Source: Psychromonas aquimarina ATCC BAA-1526 (GTDB lineage: Bacteria > Pseudomonadota > Gammaproteobacteria > Enterobacterales > Psychromonadaceae). From it: a DNA stretch of 64,000 bases. The notes below the pieces were generated by a model, which was not told the origin of the DNA, made no database searches, and worked only from the letters and a program-made list of their open reading frames with translations. Position numbers and translations under genes: made by a program. The DNA lies in contig NZ_AUAM01000019.1 of the NCBI RefSeq assembly GCF_000428725.1, positions 42,084 through 106,083 of the forward strand. The letters run 5' to 3'. Positions 19,538 through 28,203 of this stretch are shown here, in pieces. How positions within the stretch are numbered: the stretch's first letter is position 1; each line of letters begins with the position of its first letter.

Positions 19538-20350
19538 CTAACGACACTGTTCGATTAATTTATCGATAAGTTTTCGTGCAAGTGTGCCGGGGTTCGGCAG
19601 CACAGGTAGATTATCAATATCGTACCAGGCGGCAGAGCAAAGCTCTTTAGGATCAATAGAGATATTTCCCGCTCTATATTCCGCGGTAAACCCCATCATC
19701 AGGGAGTGTGGAAACGGCCAGGGCTGGCTAGTAACATATTGAATATTTTTTATTTTAATACCAGACTCTTCATAAACCTCCCGTTCAACACAAGCCTCTA
19801 AAGTTTCTCCCGCTTCGGTAAAACCAGCCAGCGTTGTATAAACGGGGCGGTTATCTTTTTTATGACGCTGGTGCAGTGCCAGTAGAATTTGTTTTTCTTT
19901 ACGGATGCCGACAATAATACAGGGGGAAACTCGCGGATAAACGCGGTGCTGACAGTGATAACATTTCATTGCAGTTTCCCAGTTAATGACCTGCATTTTT
20001 TGTCCGCACTGTCCGCAGAACTGATGTGTCTTATAAAACAACGATATTTGAAAAGCGCGCCCGGCCATATCGAATAAAGCATCATCTACAGTGCCAAGCA
20101 GTGAACGTAATTGAGAATATTCCCCCAGACCAACATCCGTCTTCTCCGGCAGCTCTACTAAATAGCAGGGGCTTGACTGATAATCTCCAATTTTTATTTT
20201 ACCGGCAACCAGCTGCGCTGAAAAAGTTAAATCATCAAGACAGCCGTAAGGCACAAAGCTTCCCTGCGGCTGCAGCACAATTTCTCCCTGAGCAAGAATA
20301 AACCACCAGGCATTTTCCTGGTGGTTAATTTTCATATCTATTGATTTCAT
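19538..20350 (-). CDS. nudC: NAD(P)H pyrophosphatase / NAD-capped RNA decapping hydrolase
   Basis: Nudix hydrolase of 270 residues that cleaves NADH and removes NAD caps from RNA. The zinc ribbon has cysteine pairs in FCGQCGQKM and CYHCQHRVYPR (about residues 112-136). The Nudix box reads GFTEAGETLEACVEREVYEE then SGI. The NudC-specific SQPWPFPHSLM motif follows. It starts MKSIDMKINHQ; an internal ATG at codon 6 is also possible. Its neighbours hemE and rsd match the enteric order. Confidence 0.95.
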   Translation of the reverse strand: MKSIDMKINHQENAWWFILAQGEIVLQPQGSFVPYGCLDDLTFSAQLVAGKIKIGDYQSSPCYLVELPEKTDVGLGEYSQLRSLLGTVDDALFDMAGRAFQISLFYKTHQFCGQCGQKMQVINWETAMKCYHCQHRVYPRVSPCIIVGIRKEKQILLALHQRHKKDNRPVYTTLAGFTEAGETLEACVEREVYEESGIKIKNIQYVTSQPWPFPHSLMMGFTAEYRAGNISIDPKELCSAAWYDIDNLPVLPNPGTLARKLIDKLIEQCR

Positions 20351-20582
20351 TTAAATTCCTTAACTGCTCGGATTACTTTTAAAAAAATAATATCCCATAA
20401 ACAACAATCAGAAAGTCAATAATTCTGCACACTTAAATGGGCCTAGTAACAATTGACGGGATTGGCTGAAGCTCACAGTTATACAGGAAGATTATCTTCA
20501 AACTCAAATTCAAGTTGACGATCAGGAGAATTTTCTTTAGTTTTTAGTTTATGAAACCGATGTCTACTCAAAAGGAAGCTGT

Positions 20583-21056
20583 ATGCTGACCAAATTAGAA
20601 CAAGCAAAAGAAGAGTGGGGCGGCACCCTTACTGTTATTGACAACTGGCTGGAAGAACGTCAGAACCTGGTTGTTTTATATTGTGAATTAGCAGGTTTAC
20701 CACCTTATCAGCAGGCAACCCGCTGTTTACCAGAACAAGAAAAAATAACTAAATTCTGCCAGCTGCTGCTCGACTACGCATCAACTGGACATTTTGAAGT
20801 TTACGAGCAGATCATTTCTCAATGTAAATTAGACGGTGAAAACAACCTGAAAATTGCACAGGAACTCTATTCACGTATCACCACCACAACCGATACCGCC
20901 CTGAACTTTAATGACAAATATGCGGAATCTGCCAATGACAAAGCACTGCTTGATTTTGACAGAGATCTGTCGGAATTAGGGCAGATTATGGAAGGTCGTT
21001 TTGAACGCGAAGATCAGTTATTAGAAGTTGTGCATCTGCACCATACTCTGGCGTAG
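20583..21056 (+). CDS. rsd: regulator of sigma D (anti-sigma-70 factor)
   Basis: Rsd/AlgQ family protein of 157 residues that binds the housekeeping sigma factor and stimulates SpoT in stationary phase. The N terminus MLTKLEQAKEEWGG, the central LEERQNLVVLYCELAGLPP and the LDYASTGHFEVYEQI block are characteristic. It is divergent from nudC, as in E. coli. An AAGGAAGCTGT ribosome region precedes the ATG. Confidence 0.95.
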   Translation: MLTKLEQAKEEWGGTLTVIDNWLEERQNLVVLYCELAGLPPYQQATRCLPEQEKITKFCQLLLDYASTGHFEVYEQIISQCKLDGENNLKIAQELYSRITTTTDTALNFNDKYAESANDKALLDFDRDLSELGQIMEGRFEREDQLLEVVHLHHTLA

Positions 21057-21077
21057 AATAACAGCCGCCTAGAAACA

Positions 21078-21112
21078 AAAAAAACCAATACCGTAAAGCT
21101 GTATTGGTTTTT
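21078..21112. terminator. bidirectional terminator between rsd and DUF3802 gene
   Basis: AAACCAATAC-CGTAAAGCT-GTATTGGTTT hairpin with A-run and T-run on either side, between convergent genes. Confidence 0.88.
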
Positions 21113-21134
21113 AATGTGTGCAGAAAATAACTAT

Positions 21135-21479
21135 CTAAACGTTTACCGGAACCTGCGAATCCAAACTGTTTTTAAGTAATAAGAAATATTCTTCAATAAA
21201 TTCAATTTGTGAAGCACTTGCAGGTTTGTCCCACAAACTTCCTAAAATCTGCTCAATATCCTCGACCAGCTTGTCACCTTCTGCAATAACCACAAGTCGA
21301 GTTTTATTACTCAACTGCGGCTGCTGCTGACAGAAACATAGAAGCATATCTGCAACTTGATCAGAGACAATATCTGAAATCAACTCGCCCTTATCAGAGC
21401 CCTTCTGTCCTTCAAAAATATCTAAATTGTCAGCAAAATAACTTATACAAGCATCATATGCATCGCTTTTTAATAACAT
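21135..21479 (-). CDS. DUF3802-like protein of unknown function
   Basis: A 114-residue acidic, probably helical cytoplasmic protein. The pattern LVVIAEGDKLVEDIEQILGSLW followed by an IEFIEEYFLLLKN segment resembles the DUF3802 family that I associate with Vibrio and related marine gammaproteobacteria (family recall, not searched). It has no signal peptide, membrane segment or cysteine-rich motif. It stands alone, convergent with rsd, with 112 bp to the next gene. Function unknown. Confidence 0.65.
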   Translation of the reverse strand: MLLKSDAYDACISYFADNLDIFEGQKGSDKGELISDIVSDQVADMLLCFCQQQPQLSNKTRLVVIAEGDKLVEDIEQILGSLWDKPASASQIEFIEEYFLLLKNSLDSQVPVNV

Positions 21480-21591
21480 CTAACTATCCTAATTAATTGG
21501 CATAATTACAATATAGTCATATTTACATAATTCACAATAGCCGCATGAAGCACATTAAATAAAATTTATATCTGCTTAAAGTTGTTTTTTA

Positions 21592-22920
21592 TCATAATGA
21601 AGCGTAAGTCTGCGACATCTCTTTTAAGAACAGATCGCGGCGCTTAACAAAGGCTTTCTGCTGTTTCTGCGGCACTTTCTGTGACAGCGGCAGATCCACC
21701 TTCATCGCATTAACCGGTTTATTATAAACATGGAATTCGTAATGTAAGTGCGGTCCTGTAGATCGCCCGGTATTGCCTGATTTAGCAATTAAAGTGCCCA
21801 TTTTCACACGCTGACCTTTACGCACCAGTATTTTACTTAAATGCAGGAAGCGAGTGGTATATTTTCGGCCGTGTTTAATCACAATATAATTACCAGCAGC
21901 CGGATGATAACCAGCCCGTATTACCACACCGTCACCAACTGCATATACTTTAGTCCCGGTGGGAGCGGCAAAGTCAGTACCGTTATGCGGACTGATCCTT
22001 TTGGTTATCGGATGCAGCCTTTTGTTATTAAAGGGAGAACTAATACGGTATTTTCCGTTAAGAGGATAACGGCGATAAGCCTTAGTTAAACCGTTACCTT
22101 CTGTGTCATAATAACGGCCGTCTTCATTTAAAAATGCACTGAAAGTCTGATGACGGGTCTTAATTAAAATCGCTAAAACTTCACTCTCAAAACTGTATTC
22201 ACCGTCAATATACTTTTTGGCAACTAAGACATGAAAACTGTCACCGGGGCGAAGCTGACGGTTAAAATCAAACTTATCCTGCAGTGCACTGGATACCTGC
22301 TGAATCTGCCCGGCAGATAACCCCGCTTCTTTCGCATCAATATAAAAGCTGCCGTTGACACTTCCCTGGAAAGAGCTGTTTCGCCAGTCTCCTGGTTTTG
22401 TTTCTAATAAAGAAACATACTGCTCATCTTTTAAAGTGAAGGTTAAGGTGTTGGCACGATCGATAATAACTTTTAAAGCAAGCAGCTTATTTTCCGGACT
22501 GATTAACAGTTTTACATGCTGCCCCGGCAGTAAATTACCTAAACGCAGGTATTGTTTATCGACTTCTAATAATTCCTGCAGTAAAGCGGCTGACAAGCCT
22601 TCTTTTTGAAAAATCCCGCTCAAAGTATCACCGGCTTTAATTTCAACTTCAACTTCCTGATTGCCGGAAAAATCAGGCAGTGCTTTATCATATTCGCCTT
22701 TGTCGGCAGTTATCGGCTCTGCCACGGCATAATCATCGCTAGGGACAACCGCAGTAGGTAAAACCAGCTGACGTTTAATCGTTTTTTCTGCCGGATCCCG
22801 GGCAGGAATAAAGGAGATAACCAGCAGAAAGACAAAGAGAATAATTAAAGCAAAAAAGTGTTGTCTAGGCATATTGTTAATAAATGAAATAAACGCCTTT
22901 AAACGAGTCAGAAATAACAT
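21592..22920 (-). CDS. mepM: M23 murein endopeptidase, MepM-like
   Basis: Membrane-anchored peptidoglycan DD-endopeptidase, about 442 residues (E. coli MepM 440). An N-terminal hydrophobic segment (FFALIILFVFLLVISFI) is followed by a LysM/OapA-like stretch (VEVEIKAGDTLSGIFQKEGL, about residues 90-110) and a central domain. The C-terminal M23 domain has zinc-ligand motifs HNGTDFAAPTG (HxxxD) and GPHLHYEFH (HxH). The frame extends to a TTG at 22932, but the ATG beginning MLFLTRLKAF at 22920 is preferred. It probably clears crosslinks for cell-wall growth. Monocistronic. Confidence 0.88.
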   Translation of the reverse strand: MLFLTRLKAFISFINNMPRQHFFALIILFVFLLVISFIPARDPAEKTIKRQLVLPTAVVPSDDYAVAEPITADKGEYDKALPDFSGNQEVEVEIKAGDTLSGIFQKEGLSAALLQELLEVDKQYLRLGNLLPGQHVKLLISPENKLLALKVIIDRANTLTFTLKDEQYVSLLETKPGDWRNSSFQGSVNGSFYIDAKEAGLSAGQIQQVSSALQDKFDFNRQLRPGDSFHVLVAKKYIDGEYSFESEVLAILIKTRHQTFSAFLNEDGRYYDTEGNGLTKAYRRYPLNGKYRISSPFNNKRLHPITKRISPHNGTDFAAPTGTKVYAVGDGVVIRAGYHPAAGNYIVIKHGRKYTTRFLHLSKILVRKGQRVKMGTLIAKSGNTGRSTGPHLHYEFHVYNKPVNAMKVDLPLSQKVPQKQQKAFVKRRDLFLKEMSQTYASL

Positions 22921-23131
22921 AATACAGCTCAATACAGTAGTCAGAATAGGAGATCGAGGGATCTAAAGCGGCCTAAGTATATCTTAAATCGACAGCTTTT
23001 TTTATAAAAAGTAATAAACATATATATTAATTAAATACGACTATTTATCCACCAGGATTTTCAGAAAACAGCTCATTTCTGCTTATACAAAAAAATATTA
23101 TAGTGTTTTTCATCACAAAAAAATGTAAGAT

Positions 23132-23163
23132 AGACGTCTAGATGGAAAAACATCTAAATCTAT
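23132..23163 (+). promoter_or_regulatory. MetJ operator (four tandem met boxes) before metK
   Basis: Tandem 8-mers AGACGTCT, AGATGGAA, AAACATCT and AAATCTAT lie head to tail, matching the AGACGTCT met-box consensus (the first perfectly, the others progressively weaker). Tandem met boxes are the binding site of the SAM-dependent repressor MetJ. They end about 28 bp before the metK ATG, overlapping the likely promoter. Confidence 0.85.
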
Positions 23164-23191
23164 TCAAGCTATTATTATTTTAGGAGCTCAC

Positions 23192-24340
23192 ATGTCACGT
23201 GACTTATTTACTTCAGAATCAGTATCTGAAGGTCATCCGGATAAAATCGCCGATCAGATTTCTGATGCGGTACTTGATGCAATTTTAAAACAAGATAAAA
23301 AAGCACGTGTTGCTTGTGAGACTTATGTAAAAACCGGCATGGTGATGGTTGGTGGTGAAATCACCACTGATGCATGGGTTGATATCGAAGAGATCACTCG
23401 TAAAACCGTGCGTGATATCGGTTACACCAGTTCAGAAATGGGGTTTGATGCAGACTCTTGTGCTGTATTAAACGTAGTAGGTAAGCAGTCTCCGGATATC
23501 AACCAGGGTGTTGACCGCAGCGATCCGCACGAACAGGGCGCCGGCGACCAGGGGTTAATGTTTGGTTATGCAACGAATGAAACAGATGTTTTCATGCCTG
23601 CACCAGTTACTTACGCACACCGTCTGGTTAAACGCCAGGCAGATGTTCGTAAAAAGAAAATTCTGCCGTGGTTACGCCCGGATGCAAAAAGCCAGGTAAC
23701 CTTTGCTTATGACCATGGTAAAATTGTCGGTATCGATGCAGTGGTACTTTCAACGCAGCATTCTGAAGAGATTAAACAGGATGATCTGATTGAAGCGGTA
23801 ATGGAAGAGATTATCAAACCTGTACTGCCTGCAGAACTGCTGACTGAGCACACTAAATACTTTATCAACCCAACCGGCCGTTTTGTTATCGGCGGACCAG
23901 TGGGTGACTGTGGCCTGACCGGTCGTAAAATCATTGTTGATACCTACGGCGGCACAGCACGTCACGGCGGCGGTGCTTTCTCTGGTAAAGATCCTTCAAA
24001 AGTTGACCGTAGTGCGGCATATGCGGCACGTTACGTTGCCAAAAATATCGTTGCAGCCGGTCTTGCTGATCGTTGTGAAATCCAGGTTTCTTACGCAATT
24101 GGTGTTGCAGAGCCTACTTCTATCAGTGTTGAAACATTCGGCACAGAGAAAGTTAAAAAAGATCTGATCATCGATTTAATCCGTAAGCACTTCGATCTTC
24201 GTCCTTACGGCCTAATTGAAATGTTAGATCTTATTAAACCAATTTACCAAGAAACAGCAGCTTACGGTCACTTTGGTCGTGAACAGTTCCCTTGGGAATC
24301 ACTAAATAAAGTTGAAGATCTAAAAGCAGATGCATTTTAA
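23192..24340 (+). CDS. metK: S-adenosylmethionine synthetase
   Basis: Makes SAM from methionine and ATP. The 382-residue protein has the N-terminal [20 protein letters not shown] motif, [12 protein letters not shown] near residue 115 and the glycine-rich [20 protein letters not shown] signature near residue 260. A GGAG ribosome site precedes the ATG. Tandem met boxes just upstream indicate MetJ repression, so SAM controls its own synthesis. sprT follows after 33 nt and may be co-transcribed. Confidence 0.98.
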   Translation: MSRDLFTSESVSEGHPDKIADQISDAVLDAILKQDKKARVACETYVKTGMVMVGGEITTDAWVDIEEITRKTVRDIGYTSSEMGFDADSCAVLNVVGKQSPDINQGVDRSDPHEQGAGDQGLMFGYATNETDVFMPAPVTYAHRLVKRQADVRKKKILPWLRPDAKSQVTFAYDHGKIVGIDAVVLSTQHSEEIKQDDLIEAVMEEIIKPVLPAELLTEHTKYFINPTGRFVIGGPVGDCGLTGRKIIVDTYGGTARHGGGAFSGKDPSKVDRSAAYAARYVAKNIVAAGLADRCEIQVSYAIGVAEPTSISVETFGTEKVKKDLIIDLIRKHFDLRPYGLIEMLDLIKPIYQETAAYGHFGREQFPWESLNKVEDLKADAF

Positions 24341-24373
24341 TTTTTAATTACTTATTTCAGTTATTAAAAATAC

Positions 24374-24859
24374 ATGCTTAGTTTAGATGATAAGAAAGCA
24401 CTCCAAGTCAAAGGTGAAGATTGTTTCATTCTGGCCGAGTGCTTTTTTGATCGCCCTTTTAAACGCCCTGCTTACCTGTTTAATCAACGAGGTAAAAGTG
24501 CCGGCACAGCACATCTGCAGCGTAATCTGATTAAATTCAATCCTGTCCTGTATAAACAGAACCAGGATGAGTTTCTGCAGCAGGTTGTTGCTCATGAAGT
24601 TGCGCATCTGATTACTTATCAGCTTTTTGGAAAGGTTCGCCCGCACGGCAGAGAGTGGCGGCAGGTGATGATTGAAGTATTTAACCGCCCGGCCAACACC
24701 ACCCATAACTTAGATATTAAAGATGTTATCGGTCAGCAGTTCGAATACCGCTGCTTATGCACCAGCCACCAGCTGACGATCCGCAGGCATAATAAGGTAT
24801 TAAAAGGGGCAGAATACTTATGTAAAAGCTGCAGAGGCATTTTGAGACCAAGCAGCTAG
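24374..24859 (+). CDS. sprT: SprT-family zinc metalloprotease-like protein
   Basis: A 161-residue SprT-like protein with the HEVAH zinc site (His74, Glu75, His78) followed by a third ligand region in RPHGREW, and a C-terminal zinc ribbon with cysteines in YRCLC and YLCKSCRG. RRHNKVLKGA is nearly the E. coli motif. Family members relate to SPRTN/Wss1 proteases; the bacterial role is unsettled. metK-sprT adjacency is seen in enterics too. No good ribosome site is visible before the ATG. Confidence 0.9.
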   Translation: MLSLDDKKALQVKGEDCFILAECFFDRPFKRPAYLFNQRGKSAGTAHLQRNLIKFNPVLYKQNQDEFLQQVVAHEVAHLITYQLFGKVRPHGREWRQVMIEVFNRPANTTHNLDIKDVIGQQFEYRCLCTSHQLTIRRHNKVLKGAEYLCKSCRGILRPSS

Positions 24860-24900
24860 CTAGGCATACAAATCCATATCGGCTTAATTCAATCTATCCT

Positions 24901-25103
24901 AGCGGTTAAAATTATCTAAAATAATACCCGCCGCCGTCGTCGCGTTTAATGACTCTGCCTGATCTGAATTCAATGGGGGACGGGATTTTATCTCTTAACT
25001 AGCAACGTTTGAAATTATCTAAAATAATACCCGTCGCCATCGCCGCGTTTAATGATTCTGCCTGACTGAATTTAATGAGGGATAGTAATTTCCCCCTTAA
25101 TTA
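24901..25103 (-). pseudogene. two decayed tandem copies of the SpoU methyltransferase 3' end
   Basis: Two copies of the last 20 or so codons of the adjacent methyltransferase gene lie downstream of it at a spacing of 102-103 bp. The shared CTAAAATAAT core occurs at 24916, 25019 and, in the intact gene, at 25121. On the minus strand the nearer copy still reads QAESLNAAMATGIILDNFKR and the farther one QAESLNATTAAGIILDNFNR. The spacer sequences between copies also match partly (GAATT-AATG-GGGA). The farther copy is more diverged. Neither could make a functional protein. Confidence 0.85.
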
Positions 25104-25847
25104 TCAGCGCTTAAAGTTGTCTAAAATAATACCCGTTGCCATCGCCACGTTTAATGATTCTGCCTGACCAAAGCTGGGAATGGTTATCTTATTTGTAATG
25201 AATTGCGCGACCTCATTTGAGATTCCATGTGACTCGCTGCCCATAACAATAAAAGCACTCTTCGCTAATGCTGTTTTATGAATATTATCACCTTCCAGAA
25301 AGGCACCATAAACAGGTTTGGACTGCTTAGATAAATACTCAGTTAAATTTGTAAAGCTCACCTGTACGCGGGCAAATGAGCCCATACTGGCGGCAATCAC
25401 TTTCGGATTATAAAAATCTGCACAGTCGGGGCTGCAGACAACCTGTTCGATACCATACCAGTCAGCAACACGAATAATCGTACCTAAGTTTCCCGGATCG
25501 CCAACCTGATCTAATACTAAAATCAGCTCGTTACCACGAATCTGCGGCGATTCGCTTTGTTTACACTCAACCACAGCAATAACACTGTTATTTGAAACTA
25601 ACGTACCGGCTTTTTTAAGCTCTTCTTCTGTTGCTTCAACAGTAACAGCAACCAGCCCTTTTTCTGCCAGCAGTTTAGCGTGTTCATTAATGTAACTGCA
25701 CGTTGCAAAAATCTGTTTTACCGTAAAATCAGAGTTAAATAATTCACCGACATTTTTTTCTCCCTGCACTAAAAACAGGCCATGTTTTTTGCGCTGTTTT
25801 TTCTGCTCAAGAGCATGGATTAGTTTTAACTGATTTTTAGATATCAT
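25104..25847 (-). CDS. SpoU/TrmH-family RNA 2'-O-ribose methyltransferase
   Basis: A 247-residue SPOUT-class methyltransferase acting on rRNA or tRNA. The N-terminal substrate-binding domain begins MISKNQLKLIHALEQKKQR. The catalytic knot domain has motif 1 VGDPGNLGTIIRVADWYGI, motif 2 IVMGSESHGIS and motif 3 AESLNVAMATGIILDNFKR. The exact target cannot be read from sequence. It lies 33 nt after rimI on the same strand, so a holD-rimI-methyltransferase transcript is likely. Two decayed copies of its 3' end follow it. Confidence 0.88.
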   Translation of the reverse strand: MISKNQLKLIHALEQKKQRKKHGLFLVQGEKNVGELFNSDFTVKQIFATCSYINEHAKLLAEKGLVAVTVEATEEELKKAGTLVSNNSVIAVVECKQSESPQIRGNELILVLDQVGDPGNLGTIIRVADWYGIEQVVCSPDCADFYNPKVIAASMGSFARVQVSFTNLTEYLSKQSKPVYGAFLEGDNIHKTALAKSAFIVMGSESHGISNEVAQFITNKITIPSFGQAESLNVAMATGIILDNFKR

Positions 25848-25880
25848 GATTTGTTTCCAATTTTTTAATAAAAGTACTGA

Positions 25881-26342
25881 TTATTTAAGATAGCAGCACA
25901 TTATAAGCGCATCTTCGCGGCCGTTTTCACTTGGGTAATAACCTTTGCGCCGATCTACTTCAACAAAACCCAGCTTGTGATACAGACTTAATGCATTCTC
26001 ATTTGAAGCACGTACTTCCAGCCATATCTCCTGCTCATTATTAGCCAGCGAAAAATCCAGCAGGTACTGCAGCAGCATGCCCCCTAAGCCTTTACCCTGA
26101 TGGTCAGGAGAAACAGCAATATTCATTAAGGTCACTTCCCCGGCAACCGAGCTTGCAACAAAATAAGCAAGCACCTGATTATCAGCTAATAACACATGAT
26201 TAAAGTAGCGTTTTCCGAAATTACTCAGGAACAGTTTTTTTGACCAGGGGTGTGTATGACTCTGCTGCTCGATATTATGAACAGCCTCAATATCCTCCAG
26301 ACTCATTGCTAAAATCTGCAGGTTATTTTTATTAATTAAAGG
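25881..26342 (-). CDS. rimI: ribosomal protein S18 alanine N-acetyltransferase
   Basis: GNAT-family enzyme that acetylates the N terminus of ribosomal protein S18. It has HPWSKKLFLSNF, the acetyl-CoA loop VSPDHQGKGLGGMLL, and LEVRASNENALSLYHKLGF, ending NGREDALIMCCYLK, all close to E. coli RimI. The frame runs back to a TTG at 26390. I prefer the GTG at 26342 (154 residues), which overlaps the end of holD by 11 nt and matches the family length; an ATG at 26306 would cut into the conserved N terminus. holD-rimI overlap is classical. Confidence 0.9.
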   Translation of the reverse strand, partial: PLINKNNLQILAMSLEDIEAVHNIEQQSHTHPWSKKLFLSNFGKRYFNHVLLADNQVLAYFVASSVAGEVTLMNIAVSPDHQGKGLGGMLLQYLLDFSLANNEQEIWLEVRASNENALSLYHKLGFVEVDRRKGYYPSENGREDALIMCCYLK

Positions 26343-26724
26343 CACAGAATTGTTTCCATAGGGCTTTTTTATCTTCAGGATTGTCAGCAAGGCGCAGTAA
26401 AGAGGGAGAAGTTAATAACTTATGCCCATGGGGCTGATTGATTTCACCAACTGTTGTCCATATATATTCCGGTAAGTCTCCCTGCTGATCTTCAAACTCA
26501 CTCATTGAGCAGTGATACACATCGTCCGTTTTAAACTTAAAAGCAGTAAGTATCTTTTCCATTAACGGATGCTGAAAATCTTCATCTGAACAGATCACTA
26601 ATAACGAATAACGGCTTAAATCAACTGGATCTGCATTCTTAGAGCGGGGAAATAAATCTGGTTTACGGATCTGCCAGCGGGTGATTCCCATTTCTTGTAA
26701 ATAAACAGCTTGTTGGTGCTTCAT
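26332..26724 (-). CDS. holD: DNA polymerase III psi subunit
   Basis: Psi links the chi subunit to the clamp loader of the replicase. The proposed 130-residue protein starts MKHQQAVYLQEMGITRWQIR, which aligns with the E. coli HolD N terminus (residues beginning LQQLGITQWSLRRP). The C-terminal segment SLLRLADNPEDKKALWKQFC also fits. The frame extends 35 codons upstream to 26829, but that part has no family similarity. The strongest support is its overlap with rimI, as in E. coli. rsmC, usual upstream in enterics, is replaced here by tRNA-Trp. Confidence 0.82.
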   Translation of the reverse strand: MKHQQAVYLQEMGITRWQIRKPDLFPRSKNADPVDLSRYSLLVICSDEDFQHPLMEKILTAFKFKTDDVYHCSMSEFEDQQGDLPEYIWTTVGEINQPHGHKLLTSPSLLRLADNPEDKKALWKQFCAFN

Positions 26725-26898
26725 AGCAAGTCCAGTAAAAAATTCAGCGCGATTGTTCCGGCAAATATAACATTGAATAGGAGCTAATCGAAGTATTGAT
26801 AATAAATTAACGGCTGTTAAAAACAACAAAACCGCAACGCACTGATGACGATGCTTCTCATGATTTGATAGATAATAGTTTACAGGTTATCAGAAACG

Positions 26899-26929
26899 AA
26901 AAAGGCTCAACAGTAAACTGTTGAGCCTT
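26899..26929 (-). terminator. Rho-independent terminator of tRNA-Trp
   Basis: Perfect hairpin AGGCTCAACAG-TTTA-CTGTTGAGCCT on the minus strand followed by a T-run, about 10 nt beyond the tRNA CCA end. Confidence 0.88.
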
Positions 26930-26939
26930 CATCTAAATG

Positions 26940-27015
26940 TGGCAGGGGTGGAGAGATTCGAACTCCCAACATACGGATTTGGAATCCGTCGTTCTGCCGT
27001 TGGAACTACACCCCT
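26940..27015 (-). tRNA. trpT: tRNA-Trp (CCA anticodon)
   Basis: A 76-nt cloverleaf on the minus strand with encoded 3' CCA. The acceptor stem is AGGGGTG/CACCCCT, the D stem GTTC/GAAC, the anticodon stem ACGGA/TCCGT with loop TTCCAAA (anticodon CCA), and the T arm GGGAG-TTCGAAT-CTCTC. The discriminator base is G. The D loop reads CAACGGCA, so on a simple alignment the base after the D stem is C where A14 is usual. Transcribed alone, with its own terminator. Confidence 0.97.
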
Positions 27016-27159
27016 GTTGTTGAGCGCAATAATACCGAAACAGAAAATAAAGTAAAGCCCCCTTTGCAATAAAACGAATCAACTGCTTAGAAATACAGCA
27101 ATAAGACAAAATACTGCTCAATAGACATTCAATTATTATCAGGCTCACTAAAATAGGAG

Positions 27160-27930
27160 TTATTCATAAATATGCGTAAGCACATCGGCACTTAATGTAA
27201 ACAGCTTTTCTTTACGCTCATCACCTTTGTCAAACAACAGCACCATGGTTCTATAACCTTCCCCTCTCTGCTGATATTTTTGTTCAATACTAAAAGTAGC
27301 ATTTTCATGAACGGCAGTGTCACGCATTGCTTTAACTGTCATCTGCTCTTCATAATCCTGATAATCCGTTGTTATATAGCTGTTATCAGCTATTTCACTG
27401 TCTTGAAAAGAAACAACACGCCAAGGCAGCTCACAGCTAGACTGATCAGCCGAACAGCGGTACCAGGTAAACTTAGCTTTTTGAAACTTTTCATGATCCA
27501 CAGGATCGTTTAAAGATTCATTGGATAATTTCGCCGTCATCTGCGGATATCCCTGCATTTCAGTTAACGGGTCCAGATAAAATAAAATATCGATCAGATC
27601 GCCCTCGTATTTCCCTTCAAGTCCAGACCATACCCACTGGAAGGTCGATGTCTCAGAGTTCCAGTAACAGCTGACTTCTTCTGCTGTACATAAAGCCCAG
27701 CTGTCCTGCGCGGGGATACCATAATAAGCTTCAATCTCAAGTAACTCCTGAGGCCATATCGCAGGAACTTCCTCTTTTGGCGGGAGGGGAATGCCAGGTG
27801 TTACATCGCCGTCATTTTCAGGAAGCTGTACAGGAGGCTGAATTTCAGCAGGCGGTGTGCTCTCTGAATCACAGCCGCTTAAAGCAGCAGACAGGGATAA
27901 AAGTACAACAGGAGATATTTTTTTAAACAT
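27160..27930 (-). CDS. putative lipoprotein of unknown function
   Basis: A 256-residue protein with a lipoprotein signal: MFKKISPVVLLSLSAALSGC, where the LSGC lipobox puts the lipidated cysteine at residue 20. Aspartate is not the next-but-first residue in a pattern I can interpret confidently (CDSE; Asp at +2 could favour inner-membrane retention). A proline-rich linker (about residues 28-58) precedes a mixed globular domain with four further cysteines in CTAEEVSC and CSADQSSC, possibly two disulfides. I do not recognise the family. It is monocistronic between tRNA-Trp and serC. Confidence 0.75.
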   Translation of the reverse strand: MFKKISPVVLLSLSAALSGCDSESTPPAEIQPPVQLPENDGDVTPGIPLPPKEEVPAIWPQELLEIEAYYGIPAQDSWALCTAEEVSCYWNSETSTFQWVWSGLEGKYEGDLIDILFYLDPLTEMQGYPQMTAKLSNESLNDPVDHEKFQKAKFTWYRCSADQSSCELPWRVVSFQDSEIADNSYITTDYQDYEEQMTVKAMRDTAVHENATFSIEQKYQQRGEGYRTMVLLFDKGDERKEKLFTLSADVLTHIYE

Positions 27931-28203
27931 AGTGTTTTCCTTATATAGAAATTTTGCATATAGATGTTTAATTCACTCCGATTACAATAAACGATTAAAA
28001 TCCTTATTTTGGAATATTAAAAATTCCTAAAAAAGATCCCCAGCTCTCTATCTTCGCTATTAATTTTCCGGGTAATGAAAAGTCCCAGAAAAATGATTAT
28101 GAAAAATTTCACCTTTAAGTTAACTACTCGTAGCCAGCAGCTTCGCTCTGGTGTATTTTTATACTCTTACTACCTGAAGCAATTTAATAAGGATGTGACG
28201 CAA

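Noticed and set aside
24901..25160. CRISPR-like array because of about 102-bp spaced repeats
   Set aside because: The repeats are long, coding-derived, progressively decayed and only three; spacers are similar to one another, unlike CRISPR spacers.
26725..26829. N-terminal 35-residue extension of HolD
   Set aside because: The start at 26724 aligns with HolD; the extension is unlike the family and not needed.
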